40,915 nt of DNA from Marinococcus halotolerans DSM 16375 (GCF_000420725.1 NZ_ATVM01000025.1:1-40915); one strand, 5' to 3'. Positions 7,275-15,455 are shown, counted from the first letter of the stretch. Notes: generated from the letters alone by a model not told the origin. Program-made: numbers and translations.

Positions 7275-7289
7275 TCAATAGCACGAAGC

Positions 7290-7324
7290 AAAAATCCTCT
7301 CCAGAGCTGGAGGGGATTTTTTTG
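7290..7324 (+). terminator. Intrinsic terminator of the 3D-domain gene
   Basis: AAAAATCCTCTCCA pairs with TGGAGGGGATTTTT around GAGC, followed by T7. Confidence 0.9.
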
Positions 7325-7356
7325 TATTGCCGGAGTTCGATAGGTTTGTATGATAG

Positions 7357-7638
7357 GTTAGTCTGTTTGATGGGTTCACTACAGCTATTACCGTCCCGCT
7401 GCTGATGCTCTGGTTTATGAGCTATATTGTTTATACGAGCCAGATTTTCAGCGTCCAGGTGCTGGAGCGGGACGTTACGGCCAGGCAGGTCGCTGTAGGA
7501 AGCGTTATGTATTTCACCTATGCCCAGCTGTTTTTGATTTTACTCGCAAAAAGCTTCTACGCCTATGCGGGAAGCCGGCTGCGCCGTAAGGTGATTAAAT
7601 GGGACAAGACGGAACGGTTTAAAGGCGGGAGCTCGTGA
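7357..7638 (+). pseudogene. C-terminal relic of a membrane glycosyltransferase-like gene
   Basis: An open frame from just after a TAG at 7354 reads VSLFDGFTTAITVPLLML, then FMSYIVYTSQIFSVQVLERD, two further hydrophobic segments, and RLRRKVIKWDKTERFKGGSS. This resembles the membrane-embedded end of a GT2 synthase of the BcsA/PgaC/YdaM kind. The first in-frame ATG (7405) has no ribosome binding site, and a terminator sits only 30 bases upstream. I read it as a 5'-truncated gene. Its stop overlaps the GTG start of the next gene (GTGA), as in a coupled operon. The alternative is a real small membrane protein of 77 residues. Confidence 0.4.
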
Positions 7639-8651
7639 CAGGTAAACAATTAATCTTAGGGATAGGCAGTATTATGATAATAGCGGCTGCGTTTGTTTTC
7701 ATTAACGTCTACAACCAGCAGGACGCAGTGGTAAGCACGGTGGAGAAGGAGTACCGGGGCGAAAATGGTTTAATTCAAAATTATCCGGGGGCCGCCAGAG
7801 AGGCAAAATATTTATCGGAAGCAGAAGGCCTGTATTTGGAATATCTGCTGCTCGCCGGCCGAAAAGAGCTCTTTCAGGAGGAAGTAGAGCGGATGGAACC
7901 GCTTCTGCAGAAGGTTCCTTCCGGGAAGCTGGTTCAGTGGAAGGAAGGCAGCGCTACATCCACCAATGCGCTGATTGATGATGTCCGTATTGCCTCGGCG
8001 CTTGACCAGGCCGGCACCGAGTTTAACGACCGCAGCTATACCGAGCTGTCCGAAGCCATCCAGGACGGCCTGAGGACCGGCAATTTTGCGGAGGGAAGCT
8101 GGAGAGACTATTACGACTGGCAGCAGGACCAGGCATCGCCGGAAATTCATTTTAGTTATTTTTCCAGTGAAAAATGGAAGCAGTTCGGCTGGCCACAGGA
8201 AGAACTGCCAATCATTCACCGTGCGAAGGACAGCGGCAGCGTGTTTTATCTGGAATCGTATAATGCTGTCAAGCAGCAGCCGGAGGCATACAATCTGCAG
8301 GAGGTTAATATGATTGACCAGGTGCTGATTATGCAGCAGATGAACACCAAGGCTCCCGAAAAGGAAGCACTGGCACAGTGGATTGACGAGAAATATGAAA
8401 AAGAAGGTAAAATCTACGGCCGTTACCACCGGACCTCAGAAGAAGCGTCCGTGAATTATGAAGCAGCAAGCGTATATGCCCTGCTTTTAATGCAGGAAAT
8501 TGATCAAGGCAATATCCAGGAGGCAGAAAAGTGGGAGGAGCCGCTGAGGAAGCTGCACGAGGAATCAACCCCTTCAGCGGAGACCCATTTTTTTGATTAT
8601 ATGCTGGCAGCCATTGCACTGGAGCGGCTGGAGCAGGAGCAGCGTAGTTAA
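7635..8651 (+). CDS. Membrane-anchored protein, possibly a GH8/YdaJ-like glycanase
   Basis: A 338-residue protein starting at GTG 7635, which overlaps the preceding stop. Residues 4-24 form a signal anchor (QLILGIGSIMIIAAAFVFINV), so the bulk should be extracytoplasmic. The remainder is helical and rich in Tyr/Trp/Glu (SEAEGLYLEYLLLAGRK, DDVRIASALDQAG, FSYFSSEKWKQFGW, NYEAASVYALLL). The repeated helix pairs fit an (alpha/alpha)6 barrel such as glycoside hydrolase 8-like YdaJ, which in B. subtilis is encoded in an exopolysaccharide operon with a GT2 enzyme. The barrel assignment is inference from composition, spacing and context. Confidence 0.5.
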   Translation: MTGKQLILGIGSIMIIAAAFVFINVYNQQDAVVSTVEKEYRGENGLIQNYPGAAREAKYLSEAEGLYLEYLLLAGRKELFQEEVERMEPLLQKVPSGKLVQWKEGSATSTNALIDDVRIASALDQAGTEFNDRSYTELSEAIQDGLRTGNFAEGSWRDYYDWQQDQASPEIHFSYFSSEKWKQFGWPQEELPIIHRAKDSGSVFYLESYNAVKQQPEAYNLQEVNMIDQVLIMQQMNTKAPEKEALAQWIDEKYEKEGKIYGRYHRTSEEASVNYEAASVYALLLMQEIDQGNIQEAEKWEEPLRKLHEESTPSAETHFFDYMLAAIALERLEQEQRS

Positions 8652-8676
8652 AAAGAAGAGAATAGTGCCACCGGCC

Positions 8677-8712
8677 TCTGACGGATGCTGCTCCGTCGGG
8701 GGTTTATCTTTA
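8677..8712 (+). terminator. Probable terminator
   Basis: TGACGGA pairs with TCCGTCG, extended by CCGG/GGGG, followed by TTTATCTTT. It is imperfect but placed right after the operon end. Confidence 0.45.
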
Positions 8713-8841
8713 TCTAAGAATCAGGGCGGATGCTGCCAATCTTTCATCCCGAACGTATATTAAAAGGCAGGCAAAACGTTTAAAATATGAAAGAGATAGA
8801 ATGAAAGGCTTTAACAAAATCGCTACGCCGGAGGAAAAAAG

Positions 8842-9348
8842 ATGATACATATTGAACAGGCCGGACCGTCGCACGTTTCCGGCATCATTTCTGTCTGTAC
8901 GGCAGCTACGTGGGCCGCGTACCGGGAGCTGTACAGTGATGATTATCTCGAGCGGGTGTGCCGGGAGTTTTATAATGAATCCAGAGTGCTGGGTGAGGTG
9001 AAGCATACAAGCCCCGACTGGGGTGGCTATTTTACAGCCGTGGAAAATGGAACGGTGGTAGGAGCTGCAGGCGGCGGTATGACAGGGGAGAAGGAATCCG
9101 AACTTTACGTGTTGTACCTGGATCCGGGCCGCCGGAATGAAGGGATCGGTACTATGCTGCTCGGTGCGGTGACGAGCCAGCAGCAGAGCTGGGGTTCGGC
9201 GGAGCAGTGGGTGTCTGTGCAGAAGGGCAATCAGCTGGCGATTCCGTTTTATGAAGCTAAAGGCTTTACGTACGAAGGAGAGCGCATCGGGTATGCAAAC
9301 ACCGAGGATGAGGATTATGTATCGCTCCGGTACAGGCGCGCCATTTAA
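8842..9348 (+). CDS. GNAT-family N-acetyltransferase
   Basis: A 168-residue GNAT: N-terminal AGPSHVSGIISVCTAATW, beta-4 ESELYVLYLDPGRRNEGIGTMLL containing the acetyl-CoA pyrophosphate loop (RRNEGIG), and C-terminal NQLAIPFYEAKGFTYEGE (motif B). The ribosome binding site GGAGG precedes ATG 8842. Substrate unknown. A 47-residue membrane protein gene follows 46 bases downstream and may be cotranscribed. Confidence 0.85.
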   Translation: MIHIEQAGPSHVSGIISVCTAATWAAYRELYSDDYLERVCREFYNESRVLGEVKHTSPDWGGYFTAVENGTVVGAAGGGMTGEKESELYVLYLDPGRRNEGIGTMLLGAVTSQQQSWGSAEQWVSVQKGNQLAIPFYEAKGFTYEGERIGYANTEDEDYVSLRYRRAI

Positions 9349-9394
9349 ATAGAAGAAAAACAGCTGCGAACCGGGCAGCCCGAGGAGGAAGAAG

Positions 9395-9538
9395 ATGCTT
9401 ATCATGCTTATGGTGCTGGGCTTTGCCGGTGTACTGACAGCGGTCAGCTTTATTTCAAACAGCCGGGTGCGGAAAATTTCCATTTACAGCAGCTATGCGT
9501 TGTTTCTCACAGCGCTAGCTATTTTAACGCTGGGATAG
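9395..9538 (+). CDS. 47-residue membrane protein
   Basis: ATG 9395 is preceded by GAGGAGGAAG, a near-perfect Shine-Dalgarno. The product has two hydrophobic helices (MLIMLMVLGFAGVLTAVSFI and YALFLTALAILTLG) joined by the basic SNSRVRKISIYSS. The frame stops at 9536-9538 with no terminator before the next gene. It is too short for usual gene calling; function unknown. Confidence 0.6.
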   Translation: MLIMLMVLGFAGVLTAVSFISNSRVRKISIYSSYALFLTALAILTLG

Positions 9539-9627
9539 CTGCGGATAAATTTAACAAAATCAGTCGTTTTGTTGTACTGCATGTAACTGTTTTGGCTATA
9601 ATTAACAACAGAATGGAGGAATGACAA

Positions 9628-10500
9628 ATGAAAGCATTAGTAACCGGAGCAACAGGCAAATTAGGATCCCAGGTGATGCAGTCGCTGCTGAAAAAAATGC
9701 CGGCTGACCAGCTGGCTGTCAGTGTCCGTAACCCGGACAAGGCAAACGATCTGAAGGAAGCGGGCGTGGATGTGCGCCGCGGCGATTTTGACGAACCCAA
9801 AAGTCTGGACGAGGCATTTGCCGGCGTGGACCGTCTGCTGATCATTTCAACCGACGGGGATAATGATACAAGAATCCGCCAGCACACCAACGCGGTGGAA
9901 GCAGCGGCCCGGGCGGGTGTTTCCTTTATTGCCTACACAAGCATCGGCCATGCGGAAAGCAGCACGATGTTTTTGGCTCCGCCGCACAGAGCCGCCGAAA
10001 ATGCGATCATTGAAACCGGTATTTCTTACGCGTTTTTGCGTAACAACTGGTACCTTGAAAACGAAGTGCCGGGCATTCAGGGAGCTATGAACGGAGCGCC
10101 GTGGGTTACTGCTGCCGGGAACGGCCGGGTCGGATGGGCGCTGCAGCTCGATTACGCGGAAGCAGCGGCCGCCGCTCTCGCAGGAGAGGGAGAACAGCAG
10201 TCGGTATACGAGCTTTCCGGGCAGCCGTACACCCAGGACGAGCTCGTTGGCGTGCTTGGGGAAGTGCTTGGAAAAGAGATTCCGGTGCAGCACGTGGACG
10301 ACGATGAATATGCAGAGATCATGAAGGAAGCCGGCATGCCGGAGGCCGTGGTACCGATGCTTGTAAGCATCCAGCAGGGCATCCGCAGCGGGTCGCTTGA
10401 TATTGAAAGCGATGATTTTGAAAAGCTGCTCGGCCGTCCGGCCACGCCGATGCATGACGCGCTCGAGCATCTCGTGCGGACAATTCCGGACGAATCGTAA
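9628..10500 (+). CDS. NmrA/QOR2-type NAD(P)H-binding oxidoreductase
   Basis: A 290-residue atypical SDR of the NmrA/YtfG (quinone oxidoreductase 2) type: the nucleotide-binding ATGKLGSQVM near the N-terminus, VDVRRGDFDEPKSLDEAFAGVDRLLIIS typical of the family, then FIAYTSIGHAESS and FLRNNWYLENE. YtfG-like enzymes reduce quinones with NADPH; other members are redox sensors without catalysis. The start ATG follows ATGGAGG. TATAAT at 9597-9602 with TTGTAC 19 bases upstream is a plausible promoter. Confidence 0.88.
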   Translation: MKALVTGATGKLGSQVMQSLLKKMPADQLAVSVRNPDKANDLKEAGVDVRRGDFDEPKSLDEAFAGVDRLLIISTDGDNDTRIRQHTNAVEAAARAGVSFIAYTSIGHAESSTMFLAPPHRAAENAIIETGISYAFLRNNWYLENEVPGIQGAMNGAPWVTAAGNGRVGWALQLDYAEAAAAALAGEGEQQSVYELSGQPYTQDELVGVLGEVLGKEIPVQHVDDDEYAEIMKEAGMPEAVVPMLVSIQQGIRSGSLDIESDDFEKLLGRPATPMHDALEHLVRTIPDES

Positions 10501-10513
10501 TTACCATAACGCC

Positions 10514-11416
10514 TCAAGCCGTATGCTTTTGAAGCGCGGGAGCTGATCGCAGCCTCCCGCGTTTTTTCGTGAGCAGGGAAAACGCTACGCAGCCGCCGAT
10601 GACAATCGCACAGCCGGCCGCCTGCGGCCAGGTGAGGTGTTCCCCGAAAAGCACAAAGGTCAGCAGGGCGGTAAACAGCGGGTTAAAGTTTAAAAACAGC
10701 CCGGAGGTCGTGGCTCCCAGGTGCTTCACGCCGATCCCCCAGAGCACCATGCAGACGATCGTTGCGATGATGCTAAGAAACAGCATCGATCCGATAAACG
10801 CGGCGTCAATCGGATGTACGGGGACTTGAAAGCCGTTGACCGGAAGCAGCAGGAGTACACCGAACAGGCCGGAATAACAGACGGACATCATCGGGGACAC
10901 CATGGTGGTGGCCCAGCGGCTGCAGATCGAGTAGAGACCGAAGACAAGCACCGCCAAAAGCATCCACACATCGCCGGAGGCAAACGAGAAGCCTGCCAGG
11001 CTGCCTCCGGTCACGACGAGCAATACGCAGGCGGTGGAGATGAGCATGGCTGTAATCTGCGTACCGCGCAGCCGTTCACGCAGAAGAAACGCTGAAAACA
11101 GGGCGATCGACAGCGTATTCATCGTTGAGATAATGCTTACGCTGGTGGCGCTTGATGACGTGAGCGCGGTAAACTGCAGAATATTAAACAGGGCAACGCC
11201 TGTGATTCCCATCAGAAAGAGCGGTATGATCGCTTTTCTGTCGGGAAGCAGGCGTTTTTCTGTGACCTGGATGATAGGCAGAAGGCAGAGAACGGCGATG
11301 CCGTAGCGCAGAATCGTCAGCGTCACGGGAGAAGCGTAGGCGGTTAAGCCTTCACCGACGATAAAATTGCTTCCCCAGCACAGGCTCGCGAGCAGCAGCA
11401 GTCCAATGTATTTCAT
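10514..11416 (-). CDS. EamA/DMT-superfamily drug/metabolite exporter
   Basis: About 300 residues with ten predicted membrane helices in two EamA repeats (first from LLLASLCWGSNFIVGEGL, second from GDVWMLLAVLVFGLYSICSRW). The basic tail KKRGRLRSAPALQKHTA is cytoplasmic. The start is placed at ATG 11416, behind GGGAGGG; the longer frame from 11458 lacks a ribosome binding site. It is divergent from an Lrp/AsnC regulator, a common arrangement for amino-acid or metabolite exporters, so it probably exports the regulator's effector (inference). Confidence 0.88.
   Translation of the reverse strand: MKYIGLLLLASLCWGSNFIVGEGLTAYASPVTLTILRYGIAVLCLLPIIQVTEKRLLPDRKAIIPLFLMGITGVALFNILQFTALTSSSATSVSIISTMNTLSIALFSAFLLRERLRGTQITAMLISTACVLLVVTGGSLAGFSFASGDVWMLLAVLVFGLYSICSRWATTMVSPMMSVCYSGLFGVLLLLPVNGFQVPVHPIDAAFIGSMLFLSIIATIVCMVLWGIGVKHLGATTSGLFLNFNPLFTALLTFVLFGEHLTWPQAAGCAIVIGGCVAFSLLTKKRGRLRSAPALQKHTA
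10533..10568. terminator. Bidirectional terminator between convergent genes
   Basis: GCGCGGGAG pairs with CTCCCGCG around a 9-base loop, followed by TTTTTT on the plus strand. It overlaps the last codons of the reverse-strand EamA gene. Confidence 0.75.
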
Positions 11417-11473
11417 GCGTTTTCCCTCCCGTCGTGTTGTACGAAATAAATGTATCATGTAAAATAATTATAG

Positions 11474-11588
11474 GAAATAATATTCTGCATAAGTGTATTA
11501 ATTCAAAATATTATTCAACTGATAAAATTAAAACAGAATTTATTTTTGTTTAAGGGGAAAGAAATGCGCTGAAAACGAATATTATTCG
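11474..11588. promoter_or_regulatory. Candidate Lrp/AsnC operator repeats
   Basis: AATATTATTC occurs at 11507-11516 and 11578-11587, the latter inside the palindrome CGAATATTATTCG. A near-copy in opposite orientation (GAAATAATATTC) lies at 11474-11485. They span the divergent promoter region of the EamA exporter and the Lrp/AsnC gene. Multiple AT-rich phased sites are usual for Lrp octamers. Confidence 0.35.
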
Positions 11589-11600
11589 GGAGGGAAATGC

Positions 11601-12056
11601 ATGCTTGATGATGTGGACGTACATATTCTCGATTTACTGCAGACGGAAACGAGGCTCAGCAACCTGGAGCTTTCGCAGCGGGTGAATCTCTCCGCGCCGG
11701 CTACTCACGCCCGGGTCAAACGGCTCGAACAGGAGGGCTATATTGATTCCTATACAGCGATCCTGAATCAGGAAAAGCTCGGGTATGACCTGCTGTGCAC
11801 GGTATTTATGAGCACGAGCATTCACCAGACGCAGGAGATAAACGAGCTCGAACGCCATCTATCGGCGATGCCGGAGGTCATGGAGTGCTACTGCATGACC
11901 GGGTCGTTCGATTATATGCTGAAAACCATCCACCGCAGCCGCAAGGAGCTGGAGGCGTTTATCCGCGAGCTGAACCAGCTCGGTGTCTCCCAGCTGCAGA
12001 CGAGCATCGTGCTCCGGGAGGTCAAATCTTCGACGGTGCTGCCGCTGCGAAAGTAA
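11601..12056 (+). CDS. Lrp/AsnC-family transcriptional regulator
   Basis: A 151-residue protein: N-terminal winged HTH (DDVDVHILDLLQTETRLSNLELSQRVNLSAPATHARVKRLEQEGYI), then a RAM effector domain (CTVFMSTSIHQ, MPEVMECYCMTGSFDYMLKTI, LGVSQLQTSIVLREVK). The conserved G-x-x-D-Y in TGSFDYML marks the amino-acid pocket. It probably controls the divergent EamA exporter and itself. An SDR gene starts 55 bases downstream with no intervening terminator, so the two may be cotranscribed. Confidence 0.92.
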   Translation: MLDDVDVHILDLLQTETRLSNLELSQRVNLSAPATHARVKRLEQEGYIDSYTAILNQEKLGYDLLCTVFMSTSIHQTQEINELERHLSAMPEVMECYCMTGSFDYMLKTIHRSRKELEAFIRELNQLGVSQLQTSIVLREVKSSTVLPLRK

Positions 12057-12111
12057 TATGGATTCAAAGGTTAACATCGAAAAAGCCAGAACAAACAAGA
12101 GGAGAGGGCCA

Positions 12112-12858
12112 ATGCCGGACTTAAGCAATAGCGTCATATTAGTAACAGGAGCCAACAGGGGACAGGGAAGAGCGATCGCCGGACACTTACTGGATTTGGG
12201 AAGCACGGTCATTGTCGGAGCCCGCGATTATACAAAAGCATCGGAGGCAGCTGAGGCGCTGCACCCGGACAAAGCGTATCCTGTCCAGCTGGATGTAACG
12301 AAGGAGGACGAATGGAAGGCGGCTATGAAGGAAATCAGTGCGACCTACGGCAGGATTGACGGCCTGGTAAACAATGCGGGAATGCTGACGCGAAAGCCTT
12401 TCGCGGAAACCTCCGCAGAGGAGTATCTTCAGTTAATCCAGGTTAACCAGCTGGGCACTTTTTTAGGCATGCAGAGCGTCCTACCTTACATGGAACAACA
12501 GCAGAAGGGCGCTATTGTCAATAACGTCTCCGTCTCCGCTTTTTCCCCGATTGAAGGCTCATCTGCGTATGCAGCGAGTAAAGCCGCTGTGGTGGCGATG
12601 TCAAAATCAGCCGCGGTCGAACTCGGGCCCAAGGGCATCCGGGTGAACATGATCCATCCGGGCGGGGTAAATACAGAAATGACCGGCAAAAATGAGGAAG
12701 AACTGGAGGCGTACCGGAGGGTCCCGCTTCAGCGGATCGGAGAGCCGGATGAGATCGCAAAAGCCGCCGCTTTTCTCCTTTCGGACGACAGCTCTTACTG
12801 CACCGGGGCCGAGCTCGTAATCGACGGAGGCATGACGCTGGGAAGCGCCGAATATTGA
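12112..12858 (+). CDS. Classical short-chain dehydrogenase/reductase
   Basis: A 248-residue classical SDR: TGANRGQG cofactor motif, VNNAGML, NNVSVSA with the catalytic serine, YAASK catalytic pair, and HPGGVNTEM. The start is ATG 12112 behind AAGAGGAGAG; the longer frame from 11983 overlaps the Lrp gene and has no signal. It is soluble; cofactor choice (the Arg40-containing GARDY favours NADP) and substrate are not established. Sits between the Lrp gene and a MarR gene, all on the same strand. Confidence 0.88.
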   Translation: MPDLSNSVILVTGANRGQGRAIAGHLLDLGSTVIVGARDYTKASEAAEALHPDKAYPVQLDVTKEDEWKAAMKEISATYGRIDGLVNNAGMLTRKPFAETSAEEYLQLIQVNQLGTFLGMQSVLPYMEQQQKGAIVNNVSVSAFSPIEGSSAYAASKAAVVAMSKSAAVELGPKGIRVNMIHPGGVNTEMTGKNEEELEAYRRVPLQRIGEPDEIAKAAAFLLSDDSSYCTGAELVIDGGMTLGSAEY

Positions 12859-12968
12859 TTGCCTGACCTTTAAAGCTGTCAGATGACTACGCCAGCTTCT
12901 TAACGCCGGTAGACGGAGCTTAAATCTTTGACTACGTTCAAATTCATCAGTACACGGAGGAAATTCAG

Positions 12969-13406
12969 ATGCATACCGAAGATTTTATCAGTATCATGAT
13001 TCACCAGACCGATTTGAAATTAACCAGCTTTATTAAAGAAGAGCTGCGGGAATTTAACCTTACCCCGGAGCAGAACCTCATTATGATGCTTTTATGGGAG
13101 GAGGACGGCCGCACCCAGAACGATATTGCCCGGAGGCTGCAGAAGGATAAAACCAACATCGCCCGGATGGCTGTCCAGCTTGAAAAAAAGCAGTTCGTTC
13201 GGCGCGTCTCAGGCGTCGAAGACCAGCGGGCGATGCAGCTGTTTGTGACAGAAGAAGGCAGGCAGCTGCAGGAAACGGTGCGCCCGAAAGCCGAGCGGTT
13301 CAATGCTGCGGTGACAAAGGACATCAGCGCTGAAGAGCTCAAAGCGCTTGAACAGACGCTCGCCAAAATAAATAAAAATGTCTCTGAGAGTCTTCGGAAG
13401 GAGTAA
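12969..13406 (+). CDS. MarR-family transcriptional regulator
   Basis: A 145-residue winged-helix MarR: dimerisation helices at both ends, HTH DGRTQNDIARRLQKDKTNIARMAVQLEKKQFV and wing RRVSGVEDQRAMQLFVTEEG, which contains the conserved DxR. It leads a cluster with pirin and a nitroreductase, resembling MhqR-type electrophile-response loci, so quinone or electrophile sensing is likely (inference). It contains no cysteine, so direct thiol sensing is excluded. The start follows CGGAGG. Confidence 0.9.
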   Translation: MHTEDFISIMIHQTDLKLTSFIKEELREFNLTPEQNLIMMLLWEEDGRTQNDIARRLQKDKTNIARMAVQLEKKQFVRRVSGVEDQRAMQLFVTEEGRQLQETVRPKAERFNAAVTKDISAEELKALEQTLAKINKNVSESLRKE

Positions 13407-13538
13407 AGGCTCTCTGAGTAGATTCTTTGCAGGGCAAGGAAAAATATGTTGTACTGAAGATACAGATTAGAAGAAGTGAATATATTTTTTGACGAAATAG
13501 TTGCTATGCATACTAAAAGGAAAAGCGAGGGATTGTTT

Positions 13539-14405
13539 ATGGAACATCAACAGGATTTGTTTCAACGCCGTATCCGCGATAAATGGACAGTCCAGTACGA
13601 AGAATTCGGATTTCCGTCCATTCAGAAGGGATGGGTGCTGCCGGTGGACCGGTGGAAGGATTTCGACCCATTCATATTAATGGCCGAGGACTGGTTCAAG
13701 AAGGGCACCTTCCCCGACCATCCGCACCGGGGCTTTCAAACCGTGACGTATGTGGTGGACGGACGGCTTGAGCACATTGACAACGGCGGCGGACGCGACA
13801 TTCTCGAGCCCGGCGACGTGCAGTATATGAATGCCGGCTGGGCGGCCCGCCACGCCGAAGACGGAGTGGAAAACGATATCGCCCATACGCTGCAGCTGTG
13901 GCTGAACCTGCCCAAGGACCAGCGAAATAGTGAAACTATTTACCAGAACGTGTACGGGGAAGAAGCGCCGACCGTCCAGATCGATGGCGGGTATTTAAAG
14001 GTCTTTTCCGGCAATATCGCTGGAGAAGAAGGGCCGATGAAATCGCTCGTTCCCATCACGCTGACCGAAATTAATTTATCGGAGGGCGCCGAATACGCGC
14101 ATCATCTGCCGGAAAACCACAATGCCTTTCTTTATACACTCTCCGGCAGTGCTGATGTAGCGGATGGGACCGTCAACAAGCATGACGTCGCGACGCTCAC
14201 CTTTGAGGAGGACGGGGATCCGGAAGCACTCTCCACACTCCACATTAAAGCCCACAAGCGCCGGACCCGGCTGCTTGTGTATTCCGGGGAGCCGATCCGT
14301 GAAGAGATCGTACCGTACGGCCCGTTTGTGATGAGCAGCATGGAAGAGATCAAGCAGGCGTACCGGGACTTTCACCAGGGAAAATTCGGACCGCCCGCGG
14401 AATAA
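13539..14405 (+). CDS. Pirin-family bicupin
   Basis: A 288-residue pirin: FDPFILMAEDWF, the metal-binding FPDHPHRGFQTVTYVVDGRLEH (His61 and His63), GDVQYMNAGWAARHAE providing the third His and Glu, and a second cupin with KSLVPITLTEINLS and HLPENHNAFLYTLSGSA. Pirins bind iron; several bacterial ones oxidise flavonols such as quercetin. I start it at ATG 13539 behind GCGAGGGA; the longer GTG frame from 13476 adds 21 residues outside the family. It lies between a MarR gene and a nitroreductase. Confidence 0.9.
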   Translation: MEHQQDLFQRRIRDKWTVQYEEFGFPSIQKGWVLPVDRWKDFDPFILMAEDWFKKGTFPDHPHRGFQTVTYVVDGRLEHIDNGGGRDILEPGDVQYMNAGWAARHAEDGVENDIAHTLQLWLNLPKDQRNSETIYQNVYGEEAPTVQIDGGYLKVFSGNIAGEEGPMKSLVPITLTEINLSEGAEYAHHLPENHNAFLYTLSGSADVADGTVNKHDVATLTFEEDGDPEALSTLHIKAHKRRTRLLVYSGEPIREEIVPYGPFVMSSMEEIKQAYRDFHQGKFGPPAE

Positions 14406-14442
14406 GGCAGGCCGTCATTTAATATGAAGGAGATGAAGCAGA

Positions 14443-15018
14443 GTGGATGTACTCACAGCAATTCATTCACGTCGCAGTAACGGACTCGTCGAAGAGACTG
14501 AGGTGCCGGAGAATGTCATTTCGCAGGTGCTTGAAGCCGGCACCTGGGCACCGTCGCATCACAAAACAGAGCCGTGGCGATATTTCGTCATGACCGGCGA
14601 CGGGCGCAGGCAGCTCGGGGAAACGATGGCCGCCATTGCCGCCGAAGGAATGACGCCGGAGGAACAAGTGGAAAAGCAGAAAAATCTTGATAAACAAAAG
14701 GAGAAGCCAATGCGGGCACCGGTTGTGATCGCAGTGGCGGCAAAGCCTGCAGAGGAAGAGCGGGTGGATACGCTCGAAGAGTACGGAGCGGTATATGCGT
14801 CGATTCAAAACATGCTGCTGGCCGCCCATGCGCTTGGCCTGGCAGCCTTTTGGCGCACCGGGTCTCACTGCTATCATCCGAAAATGAACGAGCAGTTCGG
14901 TCTCGGGGAGCAGGGCAAAGTGCTTGGGCTGATTTATATCGGCTACCCGATGCGGGAGATGAAGGAAGGCAGAAGGAGACCGGTGGAGCAGGTAACCACC
15001 TGGATCACAGAAGCATAA
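14443..15018 (+). CDS. Nitroreductase-family flavoprotein
   Basis: A 191-residue nitroreductase of the short YdjA/TdsD type: AIHSRRSNGLVEETEVP and APSHHKTEPWRYFVM form the FMN site, YGAVYASIQNMLLAAHALGLAAFWRTGS is the dimer helix and FMN loop, and LGLIYIGYPM is the end of the fold. These FMN enzymes reduce nitroaromatics and quinones. Start GTG 14443 behind GAAGGAG, 37 bases after pirin, so likely one transcript ending at the strong terminator at 15026. Confidence 0.9.
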   Translation: MDVLTAIHSRRSNGLVEETEVPENVISQVLEAGTWAPSHHKTEPWRYFVMTGDGRRQLGETMAAIAAEGMTPEEQVEKQKNLDKQKEKPMRAPVVIAVAAKPAEEERVDTLEEYGAVYASIQNMLLAAHALGLAAFWRTGSHCYHPKMNEQFGLGEQGKVLGLIYIGYPMREMKEGRRRPVEQVTTWITEA

Positions 15019-15025
15019 ATATTTA

Positions 15026-15068
15026 CACAAAACCAGGCAGCGGGACAATTCCGCTGCCTGGTTTTGTG
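15026..15068. terminator. Strong bidirectional terminator
   Basis: CACAAAACCAGGCAGCGG pairs perfectly over 18 bases with CCGCTGCCTGGTTTTGTG. The A and T tracts lie within the stem itself, so it can work for both the nitroreductase (+) and the 45-residue gene (-). Confidence 0.85.
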
Positions 15069-15206
15069 CTATTTTTCATCATGTTTTTTATTCAGCTGCT
15101 GACGCAGATTCAAACGCTGCTGTAAGTATTCCCGCAGAGAAATTTCTTTTTGCGCCCATTGCTGCTTTAAAGCATTAAGCTGGTTTAAAAGGTGATGTTT
15201 ATTCAT
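15069..15206 (-). CDS. 45-residue Gln/Leu-rich helical protein
   Basis: On the reverse strand, CAGGAGGATCTCAT precedes an ATG at 15206 that opens 45 residues: MNKHHLLNQLNALKQQWAQ, KEISLREYLQQRLNLRQQL, NKKHDEK. The heptad-like leucine/glutamine pattern predicts one long amphipathic or coiled-coil helix. No family is recognised. The strong ribosome binding site and shared terminator with the nitroreductase gene support it as real. Confidence 0.6.
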   Translation of the reverse strand: MNKHHLLNQLNALKQQWAQKEISLREYLQQRLNLRQQLNKKHDEK

Positions 15207-15319
15207 ATGAGATCCTCCTGCCACAAAGTATCACTTGTATACTATCCGGCTGTTAATAGTTTAAAACCTCAAATTCATGTGTGAAAATGAATGAAAATTG
15301 TAAAAACGAAATATTTTTA

Positions 15320-15346
15320 GTTTGAGCGTCAAAGCCGGTTGGGAAT
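15320..15346 (+). promoter_or_regulatory. Sigma-B promoter of the universal stress protein gene
   Basis: GTTTGA (15320-15325), 15 nt, GGGAAT (15341-15346): a full match to the sigma-B -10 consensus GGG(A/T)A(A/T), with a good -35. It predicts a 120-base leader that includes the hairpin at 15408-15450. Confidence 0.5.
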
Positions 15347-15407
15347 ACGAAAAATAAATTCAAGCCAATACGGCGGAAATGTCAGGAATCCATAAGCCTG
15401 AAGCATG

Positions 15408-15455
15408 AGCCAAAAAGCGCCAGAAGGGAAACCTTCGTGCTTTTTGGCTTTTATT
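15408..15455 (+). terminator. Terminator-like hairpin inside the usp leader
   Basis: AGCCAAAAAGC pairs with GCTTTTTGGCT, with an inner AAGG/CCTT around GAAA, followed by TTTATTAT. It lies between the sigma-B-like promoter and the ribosome binding site of usp, not after any plus-strand gene, so it may act as an attenuator or as a 5' stabilising stem. Confidence 0.6.

Noticed and set aside
8710..9483. 257-residue reverse-strand frame spanning the GNAT gene at 8842
   Set aside because: The GNAT frame has a ribosome binding site and full family motifs; the reverse frame has neither.
13381..13475. Short repeats CTCTCTGAG around the MarR stop as an operator or element end
   Set aside because: Only two short imperfect copies, one inside the coding region; no symmetry or promoter relation was evident.
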